Below, piece after piece: positions 1 to 5,998 of a stretch of DNA of 9,538 nt. Source of the DNA: an uncultured Erysipelotrichaceae bacterium (lineage in GTDB: Bacteria > Bacillota_I > Bacilli_A > Erysipelotrichales > Erysipelotrichaceae); contig CALEMD010000173.1 in NCBI GenBank assembly GCA_937902945.1, positions 1-9,538 of the forward strand, given 5' to 3'. Positions within the stretch are counted from its first letter, which is position 1. Each line of letters opens with the position of its first letter. The notes under the pieces are model-generated. The model was not told where the DNA came from, did no database searches, and was given only the letters and a program-made list of their open reading frames with translations. The position numbers and the translations under genes were made by a program.

Positions 1-274
1 TGCCGACAAGGGTAAACAGCAGCACTGCCGCCATCATGATCAGACCATTCCTGATATCCAGGTTCTTATTCTTCCCATATGTATACGCTGATACCGCACT
101 TGCCAGCACATCAGAAGCCAGGGCAATGCCAACTGCCTGATAGGCCGGCACATCAAGAAATGTGATCAGCATCGGGCTGATGACAGCGGCCGCACTCATA
201 CCCGCAAAACCGGTACCAAGCCCCGCTCCCATACCTGCAAAGAAGCACACCAATGCGATTAACCATATATTCAT
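1..274 (-). CDS. TauE/SafE-family membrane permease, N-terminal part
   Basis: The gene starts at the ATG complementary to 272..274 and runs off the left edge of the window, so only the first 91 codons are visible. The product opens with a hydrophobic segment (MNIWLIALVCFFAGMGAG) followed by a Gly/Ala-rich stretch with GTGFAGMSAAAVISPML and then FLDVPAYQAVGIALASD. This is the usual start of the TauE/SafE (DUF81) family, inner-membrane proteins proposed to export sulfite, sulfonates or other organic anions. A positively charged loop (YGKNKN) precedes a second hydrophobic stretch at the edge. A GAGG Shine-Dalgarno (281..284, minus strand) lies 6 nt before the ATG. It is transcribed away from the operon starting at 508 and shares only the intergenic region with it. 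The family assignment is fairly sure, the substrate unknown. Confidence 0.8.
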   Translation of the reverse strand, partial: MNIWLIALVCFFAGMGAGLGTGFAGMSAAAVISPMLITFLDVPAYQAVGIALASDVLASAVSAYTYGKNKNLDIRNGLIMMAAVLLFTLVG

Positions 275-308
275 AAGATACCTCGTTTCTATTTTTAACA
301 GCCTGATT

Positions 309-337
309 ATTATAAAAAAAACAGGTTATAAATTGAA
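309..337 (-). promoter_or_regulatory. Sigma-70-type promoter of the TauE/SafE-like gene
   Basis: Reading the minus strand, a TTCAAT -35-like element (337..332) is followed, 17 nt later, by a perfect TATAAT -10 box (314..309). A start about 7 nt downstream would give a leader of roughly 28 nt before the ATG at 274. The -10 is consensus; the -35 matches TTGACA at only three of six positions. The spacer includes a run of eight T, which makes it AT-rich and bendable. Confidence 0.55.
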
Positions 338-350
338 GCTTTCTCTGCCA

Positions 351-376
351 AATATACACATTTGTGATATTGTAAT
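351..376 (+). promoter_or_regulatory. Possible operator dyad and -10 element for the operon
   Basis: An interrupted inverted repeat reads AATA-ta-CACA-tt-TGTG-a-TATT (351..371), and a TGTAAT -10-like hexamer (five of six matches to TATAAT) follows at 371..376. No good -35 sits 16 to 18 nt upstream, so the promoter may need an activator, with the dyad a candidate binding site. TTGTGA at 362..367 resembles one half of a Rex-type redox operator, but the other half is poor. A start near 383 would give a leader of about 125 nt. This is a pattern reading only. Confidence 0.3.
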
Positions 377-407
377 AGCGTCTAACATTGAAATTGCGTA
401 TTGAGAT

Positions 408-480
408 GGAAGATCCGATTGCGAATAGAATGATGGTATCATACTGTCTTTCATACATGCAGCCGCATCTTCCGATGCGG
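408..480 (+). promoter_or_regulatory. Candidate antiterminator/terminator switch in the operon leader
   Basis: GGAAGAT at 408..414 is the exact complement of ATCTTCC at 467..473, which comprises the 3' part of the left arm plus the loop of the terminator hairpin at 463..480. The two pairings cannot form together, so 408..414 could act as an antiterminator. A small ATGAT-GGT-ATCAT hairpin (430..442) lies between the two strands of the proposed pairing. The layout is that of a transcription attenuator or riboswitch. I recognise no known aptamer class: there is no B12-box, T-box motif or other signature I can name. A 7-nt match over this distance can also arise by chance. Confidence 0.35.
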
Positions 481-489
481 TTTTTATTA
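463..489 (+). terminator. Intrinsic terminator hairpin in the 5' leader
   Basis: CCGCATC (463..469), a TTCC loop and GATGCGG (474..480) form a perfect 7-bp GC-rich stem followed immediately by TTTTTATTA (481..489). This is a textbook Rho-independent terminator shape. It sits only 6 nt before the Shine-Dalgarno of the first operon gene, and no plus-strand gene lies upstream for it to terminate. Its most likely role is therefore to attenuate transcription into the operon. Confidence 0.65.
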
Positions 490-494
490 GCCGC

Positions 495-502
495 GAGGGG
501 AG
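495..502 (+). promoter_or_regulatory. Ribosome binding site that fixes the start of the first operon gene
   Basis: GAGGGGAG lies 5 to 7 nt before the ATG at 508. The reading frame stays open upstream to about 388, but that extension would be translated through the terminator hairpin and has no comparable ribosome binding site, so 508 is preferred. Confidence 0.7.
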
Positions 503-507
503 AAGAC

Positions 508-768
508 ATGGAAACAAGAGTTGCTACTGTCGGTATCATTGTTGAAAACATGGAGTCTGTTGAACCATTGAACAATGTGCTTCATGAGTATGGGAAGTAC
601 ATCATCGGACGTATGGGTATTCCTTACCGCCAGCATTCCATCAATGTCATCTGCATAGCCGTGGATGCTCCGCAGGACATCATCAGTGCAATGTCTGGGA
701 AAATCGGAAGACTCGATGGCGTAACTGCTAAGACTGCTTATTCAAACGTGGTGTTTGAGAATGAATAG
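508..768 (+). CDS. TM1266-family putative regulator (iron-only hydrogenase-associated)
   Basis: This 86-residue protein starts METRVATVGIIVEN and contains IIGRMGIPY (about residues 32..40), followed by INVICIAVDAP and GKIGRLDGVTAKTAY. The beta-alpha-beta-beta-alpha-beta pattern and these motifs match the TM1266 family, a small ACT/NikR-C-like domain annotated as a putative regulator because its genes accompany [FeFe]-hydrogenase maturation genes. The biochemical role of the family is not established. There is no DNA-binding helix-turn-helix, so any regulation is likely to work through ligand binding or partner proteins. It is the first gene of the operon, behind a leader with a terminator hairpin, and overlaps the permease gene by 8 nt. 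A second copy of the same domain is fused to the ATPase encoded at 1777..2868. Confidence 0.85.
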   Translation: METRVATVGIIVENMESVEPLNNVLHEYGKYIIGRMGIPYRQHSINVICIAVDAPQDIISAMSGKIGRLDGVTAKTAYSNVVFENE

Positions 769-1780
769 AAAAAAGATCGGAGCCTTGCAGCCTTGGCAGA
801 TCATTCTTTTGATTCTGCTTCCGATCGCTGTATCCTTTGCCGCATTATGCATAGGCCGCATGTCAATAGCACCAATGGATGTGATTCATTCCATTCTGAA
901 TAAATTCGGCGGCAGCTATGCAGTCAATCCACAGATCGAACAGGTACTGTGGACTATGCGCTTTCCGCGGATTCTTTTAGGTCTGCTTGTAGGTGCCGGT
1001 CTTTCCGCAGCCGGAGCTGCCTATCAAAGTCTTTTCTCAAATCCACTGGCAACTCCAGATACTTTAGGAGTTGCTTCCGGCGCAAGCTTTGGCGCTGCTC
1101 TGGCAATTCTGATTGGCTTAGGCATGGTGGGCATTCAATTATCTGCACTTGCATTTGGTCTTGCAGCAGTCATACTGACCTTTCTAGCCGGCAGCGGAAA
1201 AGGAAGAAATGTGAATTCCTATGTACTTGCCGGCATCATGATCAGTTCCCTTTTCTCAGCTCTCGTATCGCTTGTGAAATTCACAGCCGATACGGAATCT
1301 CAATTGCCTTCTATCACCTATTGGCTGATGGGATCACTGGCCTCAAAGAGCTATTCCACGCTTGTCTTAGGAGCACCTTTGATACTCATTGGCATTCTTG
1401 TTCTTTTCCTGCTTCGCTGGCGGCTGAATCTATTGCCGCTGACAGATGATGAAGCGAAGTCAACAGGCGTAAACATCAAGCTTCTTCGCATTGTTACCAT
1501 TGTCTGCGCAACCGCCATTACCGCTTCCTGCGTATCCATGTGCGGACAGGTTGGATGGGTCGGTCTTCTTGTTCCTCATATTGCAAGAATGCGCTATGGT
1601 GACAATCATCTTTCATTGATTCCATCTTCTATCTGCATTGGGGCAGCATTTCTAGTCATTGTTGATACCCTTGCCCGCAGTGCAACTGCAGCTGAAATAC
1701 CAGTATCCATACTGACCGCTATTATCGGTGCTCCTTTCTTCATTCTGCTGATGCGCAGAAAAGGAGGTTGGAATCTATGA
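761..1780 (+). CDS. FecCD/BtuC-type ABC importer permease
   Basis: This 339-residue membrane protein forms the transmembrane channel of a type II ABC importer of the iron-siderophore/haem/cobalamin class. Family hallmarks are clear: MRFPRILLGLLVGAGLSAAG near residues 66..85, SNPLATPDTLGVASGASFG near 93..111, the highly conserved GWVGLLVPHIAR near 265..276 (coupling region for the ATPase), and EIPVSILTAIIGAPFF near 312..327 before a basic C-terminus. Several hydrophobic helices are evident, and the length is normal for the family (330 to 350). ATG 761 is preferred; a TTG two codons upstream (755) is also in frame. The start overlaps the preceding gene by 8 nt (ATGAATAG), implying translational coupling. 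Partners are the ATPase immediately downstream and the lipoprotein at 7143..8279. The substrate cannot be deduced. Confidence 0.93.
   Translation: MNRKKIGALQPWQIILLILLPIAVSFAALCIGRMSIAPMDVIHSILNKFGGSYAVNPQIEQVLWTMRFPRILLGLLVGAGLSAAGAAYQSLFSNPLATPDTLGVASGASFGAALAILIGLGMVGIQLSALAFGLAAVILTFLAGSGKGRNVNSYVLAGIMISSLFSALVSLVKFTADTESQLPSITYWLMGSLASKSYSTLVLGAPLILIGILVLFLLRWRLNLLPLTDDEAKSTGVNIKLLRIVTIVCATAITASCVSMCGQVGWVGLLVPHIARMRYGDNHLSLIPSSICIGAAFLVIVDTLARSATAAEIPVSILTAIIGAPFFILLMRRKGGWNL
1761..1767 (+). promoter_or_regulatory. Strong Shine-Dalgarno for the ATPase-TM1266 fusion gene
   Basis: AAGGAGG lies inside the end of the permease gene, 9 nt before the ATG at 1777. It supports 1777 rather than the in-frame TTG at 1768, which would sit directly on this site. 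Confidence 0.7.
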
Positions 1781-2868
1781 TGTTCAAAGTGGACAGCGGA
1801 TGCTTTACATATCCTAAGACTTCACGTCTGGTTCTTGACCACGTCTCGTTCTCTGCCGATACAGGAGAATTGGTTGCTATTCTCGGACCAAACGGTGCTG
1901 GCAAAACGACATTGCTGCGCTGTGCTATGGGCTTTTTGAAATGGAGCAGCGGCAATAGCACACTCGATGGAAAAACCATCTCTTCTCTATCCTATAAGGA
2001 CCTATGGACAGCCATGTCCTATGTACCGCAGGCAAGAGGTGCAGTTTCTGCATACACTGTGGAAGAAATGGTGCTGCTAGGACGCAGCAGTACACTTTCT
2101 GCTTTTTCCATGCCTTCTGTCAAAGACATAGAAAGAGCAGAGAAAGCACTCGATGATCTAGGCATTCTTTCTCTAAAAGACCGGCTATGTTCAAAACTGA
2201 GCGGGGGAGAATTGCAGATGGTATTAATCGCAAGAGCACTTGCATCCGATCCTAAAGTACTTATATTAGATGAACCTGAATCCAATCTTGACTTCCGGAA
2301 TCAGCTGATGGTTCTAGAGACTCTGACAAGACTCAAGCAGAAAGGAATCACCTGCATCTTCAATACGCACTATCCTGCCCATGCCATGCAGCGGGCAGAC
2401 AAGGCACTGCTGTTCAACAAAGATGGCACAAGTCTATTTGGCTCTGTGGACACAGTCATCACAGAAGCCAATCTGAAACAATCCTTCCAGGTGGATACTG
2501 TCATCAGTGAAATTGAGACTCCAGTAAGCATTATCCGTGATGTTGTCCCAGTTACGCTTTCAGGCAGCAGTCAGAACAGCAGTGTGAAAAAAGAGAATTT
2601 CAGAAGACTGGCAACCGTTTCTATCATCTGTGAGAATCAGGAAAGCGGCATAAGGATCAATGAGATCCTGCATGCATACAGTTCTTCCCTGATTGGAAGA
2701 ATGGGCATGCCATATCCTGAAGGCGGAGTAAGCATCATCAACGTCAATATTGATGCACCTGAAAACACCGTGCAGGAAATGACCCGGAAACTAGCCATTC
2801 TAGAAGGAGTCAGCGTGAAAGCCACATTTGCAAAGAGTTATATCAAAGAGGATGCAGATCATGAATAA
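1777..2868 (+). CDS. FecE/BtuD-type ABC ATPase fused to a C-terminal TM1266-like domain
   Basis: Residues 1 to about 240 of this 363-residue protein are an ABC-importer ATPase: Walker A GPNGAGKTT (37..45), Q-loop glutamine in YVPQARG (Q85), signature LSGGE (141..145), Walker B VLILDEPE (161..168) and switch histidine H198 in FNTHYP. All catalytic elements are intact, so it should power the permease encoded just upstream. A linker of about 35 residues leads to a second domain (about 276..356) with RRLATVSIICEN, LIGRMGMPY, INVNIDAP and LAILEGVSVKATFAK. This matches, segment by segment, the small protein encoded at 508..768, so the importer carries a built-in TM1266 module. Stand-alone ATPases of this family are usually about 250 to 270 residues. 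A regulatory or ligand-sensing role for the extra domain is inference. The start overlaps the permease stop (ATGA). Confidence 0.92.
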   Translation: MMFKVDSGCFTYPKTSRLVLDHVSFSADTGELVAILGPNGAGKTTLLRCAMGFLKWSSGNSTLDGKTISSLSYKDLWTAMSYVPQARGAVSAYTVEEMVLLGRSSTLSAFSMPSVKDIERAEKALDDLGILSLKDRLCSKLSGGELQMVLIARALASDPKVLILDEPESNLDFRNQLMVLETLTRLKQKGITCIFNTHYPAHAMQRADKALLFNKDGTSLFGSVDTVITEANLKQSFQVDTVISEIETPVSIIRDVVPVTLSGSSQNSSVKKENFRRLATVSIICENQESGIRINEILHAYSSSLIGRMGMPYPEGGVSIINVNIDAPENTVQEMTRKLAILEGVSVKATFAKSYIKEDADHE

Positions 2869-3913
2869 TATTGAACTGATCAGTAAGCTGGATGCAGATA
2901 AAGCATTAAGCAAAGAAGAATGGATGCAGCTGATATCTGCCTATACCGATGAAGACCGCAAATATGCGGCTGATACTGCAAGAGCTATTGCTGTATCAAA
3001 ATTCGACAAAGGCATCTATTTCCGCGGCATTATCGAATTCAGCAACATCTGCAAAAACGACTGCTATTACTGCGGTATCCGCAGAGGCAATCAAGAGTGT
3101 GCACGCTATCGCTTAAGCAAAGAAGAAATAATGTCCTGCTGTGTTTCTGGCTATCAGGCAGGATTCAGAACATTCGTACTGCAGAGCGGTGAAGATCCAT
3201 GGTATACGGATGAGCGCATGTGTGACATCATCGATTCTATTCATCGTTCATATCCAGACTGTGCCATCACCGTTTCACTTGGCGAGAAATCAAAAGAAAG
3301 CTATCAGAAGTATTTTGATGCAGGCGCTTCCAGATATCTGTTAAGGCATGAAACAGCCAATGCTAAGCACTATGCTTTGATGCATCCAAAGGAACAGACC
3401 TTTGAAAACCGCATGCGCTGTCTTAAGGATCTTAAAGAGATCGGCTTTCAGACCGGAGCCGGCATGATGGTCGGCTGTCCTTTTCAGACACCGGAAACGC
3501 TGGCAGAAGATATGCTGTTTCTATGTTCTTTCAAGCCGCAGATGATTGGAACCGGTCCATTCATTCCTCATCATGAGACACCATTCAAGGACTGTCCTGC
3601 CGGCAGTGTAGAGCTGACGCTTCTATTGCTGAGTCTATGCCGAATTGCCCTGCCTGATGTGCTTCTTCCAGCCACAACTGCTTTAGGCACTGCTTCAAAA
3701 GATGGAAGACTGTTAGGTGTATTAGCAGGCGCCAATGTCATCATGCCTAACCTTTCTCCTGTACAGGACAGAAAGAAATATATGCTCTATGACAACAAGG
3801 CAATTACCGGTGATGATGCAGCAGAGAGTCTCTCTGTATTGCAGAATCACCTATCAGCGATTGATTACCATCTCACGGTAACCCGCGGCGATTATAAGGA
3901 GGGACAGAAATGA
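2861..3913 (+). CDS. hydE: HydE, radical SAM [FeFe]-hydrogenase maturase
   Basis: This 350-residue protein has the radical SAM signature C64-x3-C68-x2-C71 (ICKNDCYYC), which binds the [4Fe-4S] cluster that cleaves S-adenosylmethionine. HydE-specific blocks follow: FRGIIEFSN, VLQSGEDP, SRYLLRHETAN, GAGMMVG, GTGPFIPHHETPF, PATTALGT and GANVIMPNLSP, all in family order and at the usual length of about 350. In the known pathway HydE acts on the HydG-made Fe(CO)2(CN)-cysteine synthon on the way to the di-iron subcluster loaded onto HydF. No cysteine occurs after C260, so the non-essential second FeS site seen in some HydE proteins is missing. A GAGG (2848..2851) 9 nt ahead supports ATG 2861 over ATG 2852. 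It overlaps the fusion gene by 8 nt and the NifH-like gene by 4. HydG is not encoded here, which makes its substrate in this setting uncertain. Confidence 0.9.
   Translation: MNNIELISKLDADKALSKEEWMQLISAYTDEDRKYAADTARAIAVSKFDKGIYFRGIIEFSNICKNDCYYCGIRRGNQECARYRLSKEEIMSCCVSGYQAGFRTFVLQSGEDPWYTDERMCDIIDSIHRSYPDCAITVSLGEKSKESYQKYFDAGASRYLLRHETANAKHYALMHPKEQTFENRMRCLKDLKEIGFQTGAGMMVGCPFQTPETLAEDMLFLCSFKPQMIGTGPFIPHHETPFKDCPAGSVELTLLLLSLCRIALPDVLLPATTALGTASKDGRLLGVLAGANVIMPNLSPVQDRKKYMLYDNKAITGDDAAESLSVLQNHLSAIDYHLTVTRGDYKEGQK
3896..3903 (+). promoter_or_regulatory. Near-consensus Shine-Dalgarno for the NifH-like gene
   Basis: AAGGAGGG sits 6 nt before ATG 3910, inside the end of hydE. It is among the strongest ribosome binding sites in the operon, in keeping with a reductase component needed in excess over its partner; that reasoning is inference. 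Confidence 0.6.
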
Positions 3914-4680
3914 TTCAGATAGCTGTGTATGGCAAAGGCGGCATAGGAAAATCTACAACCGTTTCCAATATTTCAGCTGCCCTTGCGGAAAAAGGAATGA
4001 AAGTGCTGCAGATCGGATGCGATCCAAAAGCAGATTCAACAGCCGCTTTGCTAGATGGCAGAAAGCTTACAACCATTATTGATATGATCCGCACAAAAGG
4101 TCATGAGATTGCACTTGAACAAATCATCACACCTGGTTATGCGGGTGTCATGTGTGCTGAAGCAGGAGGTCCTACTCCGGGTCTTGGATGTGCAGGCAGA
4201 GCTATCTCGGCAGCACTGGAACTTCTCAAGGAGAAAGGAGCCTATACCGAATTGAACCGCGATGTCATTATCTATGACGTGCTGGGCGATGTCGTGTGCG
4301 GAGGTTTCTCTGTGCCAATGCGGCAAGGCTATGCCGGCAAAGTATTCATTATCACCTCTGGTGAGAATATGGCTATTCATGCCGGTGCCAATATTGCCAT
4401 GGCAGTTGAAAACTTTCAAAGCAGAGGATATGCATCCCTTGGCGGCATCATTCTAAACCGCAGGAATGTTAAGAATGAAGATGCAAAGGTACAGGAACTT
4501 GCTGATGATATTCATTCCAGTATCATCGGTACATTGAATCGCAGTGATACGGTGCAGGATGCAGAAGATCTGAATAAGACAGTCATAGAAGCATTTCCAG
4601 AAAGCGACATGGCAAAAGAATACAGAACACTCGCAGAGAATATGCTGCAGGCATGCAAAGGAAGCGATCATCATGCTTAA
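3910..4680 (+). CDS. NifH-like nitrogenase-superfamily reductase (iron protein)
   Basis: This 256-residue P-loop ATPase is homologous to NifH, BchL and CfbC, the homodimeric iron proteins that couple ATP hydrolysis to low-potential electron transfer. Seen directly: P-loop GKGGIGKST (8..16), switch I CDPKADST (37..44), cluster ligand C94 within GPTPGLGCAGR, and switch II DVLGDVVCGGF with the second ligand C130. Both cysteines that bridge the dimer through one [4Fe-4S] cluster are therefore present, as is the arginine next to C94 (R97) that corresponds to the ADP-ribosylated residue of some NifH proteins. The length is slightly below typical NifH (about 270 to 290). ATG 3910 overlaps the hydE stop (ATGA). 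The two component-1-type subunits follow directly, so a complete three-part enzyme is encoded. It is not a canonical nitrogen-fixation NifH, given its partners. Confidence 0.92.
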   Translation: MIQIAVYGKGGIGKSTTVSNISAALAEKGMKVLQIGCDPKADSTAALLDGRKLTTIIDMIRTKGHEIALEQIITPGYAGVMCAEAGGPTPGLGCAGRAISAALELLKEKGAYTELNRDVIIYDVLGDVVCGGFSVPMRQGYAGKVFIITSGENMAIHAGANIAMAVENFQSRGYASLGGIILNRRNVKNEDAKVQELADDIHSSIIGTLNRSDTVQDAEDLNKTVIEAFPESDMAKEYRTLAENMLQACKGSDHHA

Positions 4681-5998
4681 GCGGGCTGAGAATCCATATA
4701 AAGTACAGACTGCAGTCTGTATAAAGAATGCTTTCTATCCAATGCCTTTCAAGAGCGGTCTAGAATATGCCGCTCCGGCAAGAGGCACATGGAACATTGT
4801 ACACACCGGCATGCTGATACCTGGAGCACATGAGATATTTGTCTGTGCTGCCGGCTGTCTGCGAGGGGTAGTACTGACCGCTGCTGAAATGAATGCGGCC
4901 GATCGCTTTTCAACTATCGCTATCAGAGAAAACAATGTTCTTGATGGAGATATGGAAGAGCTGATCATTGATGGAGTCAGCAATATCATTCCAAAGCTCA
5001 AAGAAAAACCTAAAGCCATACTTCTGTATACAAGCTGCATACATCATTTTATGGCTTGTGATCTTGACCGTGTATATCGAGAACTGAGAGATCGTTTTCC
5101 TGATATTCTCTTCACCGACTGCTATATGAATCCAATCATGCGTAAAAGCGGTCTGACACCGGATCAATTGATGCGCAGACAGCTCTATAGCTTTCTTGAG
5201 CCGACAGACAAAGACAAAAAATCTGTAAACATTATCGGCAGCGATCTTCCTACCGTTGACAGCAGTGACTTTGTGCAGCTGCTGCAAGGCAATGGCTTTG
5301 TCATACACGACATCACTGCCTGTCATACATTTGAAGACTATCAAAAGATGTCAAAGTCATTTCTGAATATCACTACCTACGCTGCCGCCAATGCCGCTGC
5401 AGATGAACTCAATACCAGATTGTCACAGTCTCATCTGTATATGCCAGTATCATTCAGCTTTGATGAAATCGATGCTGAACTCAAAGAGCTCGCAGAACTG
5501 CTGCACATCAATGCACCTGATCCCTCCGTTAGAAAACAAGCCGCAGAAGCAGCTATAGAAAAAGCAGAAACTCTTCTGAATGATACACCGATAGCCATTG
5601 ACTATACGGCCTTCTCAAGACCATTGCAGTTAGCCGAATTGCTGATCAGACATGGTTTTGCAGTCAGAGAAGTATATCTTGATTCCATCAGTCCTGAAGA
5701 AAAGGAATCATTTGATTATCTGCAGAAGAATACACCAGACCTATTGATCTATCCAACTGTTCATCCAGCCATGCGCATTGAACCTCGAAACCAGAAAGAA
5801 GTATTGGCAATTGGACAGAAAGCCGCATATTTAACAGGTACCAGTCACTTCGTCAACATCGTAGAAAACGGTGGACTTCATGGATATGACGGAATCATCC
5901 GACTGATGGAATTCATAGTGGATGCCTATCAGAATCCAAAAGACGCATCTAAACTGATCACCATTAAAGGCATGAATGCCGGAGTGTGCTGCTTATGA
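4673..5998 (+). CDS. NifD-type subunit of a nitrogenase-like oxidoreductase
   Basis: This 441-residue component-1 protein shows the region FVCAAGCLRGVVLTAAEM (C58, C62), YTSCIHHFMACD (C122, C129) and DCYMNPIMRKSGLTPDQLMRR. By eye, C62 lines up with NifD Cys88 and C122 with Cys154. The first NifD P-cluster cysteine has no counterpart in GLEYAAPARGTW, and C58 is an extra candidate ligand. The FeMo-cofactor cysteine (NifD Cys275) appears replaced by threonine in LNITTYAAA (about T235), yet the sequence around the cofactor histidine is kept as GGLHGYDG (H403). The protein therefore probably binds a simpler FeS cluster and perhaps a different cofactor or substrate. A curious C-terminus ends MNAGVCCL (C439, C440). 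AAAGGAAG (4657..4664) precedes ATG 4673, which overlaps the NifH-like gene by 8 nt. Family assignment is firm, the reaction unknown. Confidence 0.88.
   Translation: MLKRAENPYKVQTAVCIKNAFYPMPFKSGLEYAAPARGTWNIVHTGMLIPGAHEIFVCAAGCLRGVVLTAAEMNAADRFSTIAIRENNVLDGDMEELIIDGVSNIIPKLKEKPKAILLYTSCIHHFMACDLDRVYRELRDRFPDILFTDCYMNPIMRKSGLTPDQLMRRQLYSFLEPTDKDKKSVNIIGSDLPTVDSSDFVQLLQGNGFVIHDITACHTFEDYQKMSKSFLNITTYAAANAAADELNTRLSQSHLYMPVSFSFDEIDAELKELAELLHINAPDPSVRKQAAEAAIEKAETLLNDTPIAIDYTAFSRPLQLAELLIRHGFAVREVYLDSISPEEKESFDYLQKNTPDLLIYPTVHPAMRIEPRNQKEVLAIGQKAAYLTGTSHFVNIVENGGLHGYDGIIRLMEFIVDAYQNPKDASKLITIKGMNAGVCCL

Noticed and set aside
388..507. A 40-codon N-terminal extension of the TM1266-family gene starting at TTG 388 or ATG 406
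   Set aside because: The frame is open, but the strong ribosome binding site at 495..502, the fit of METRVATV to the family's usual start, and the terminator hairpin within the extension all favour ATG 508.
275..507. A cobalamin riboswitch or T-box in the operon leader
   Set aside because: The leader is short and lacks a recognisable B12-box or the T-box antiterminator sequence; only a terminator and a possible antiterminator are visible.
949..1449. Alternative plus-strand frame within the permease gene
   Set aside because: The Cys/Ser/Arg-rich translation is typical of a shifted frame, and the overlapping permease is full length with all family motifs.
4910..5344. Long minus-strand open frame opposite the NifD-like gene (similar ones at 4051..4419 and 6640..6978)
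   Set aside because: They lie wholly inside well-supported plus-strand genes, resemble no family I know and have no clear ribosome binding site; they are antisense shadows.
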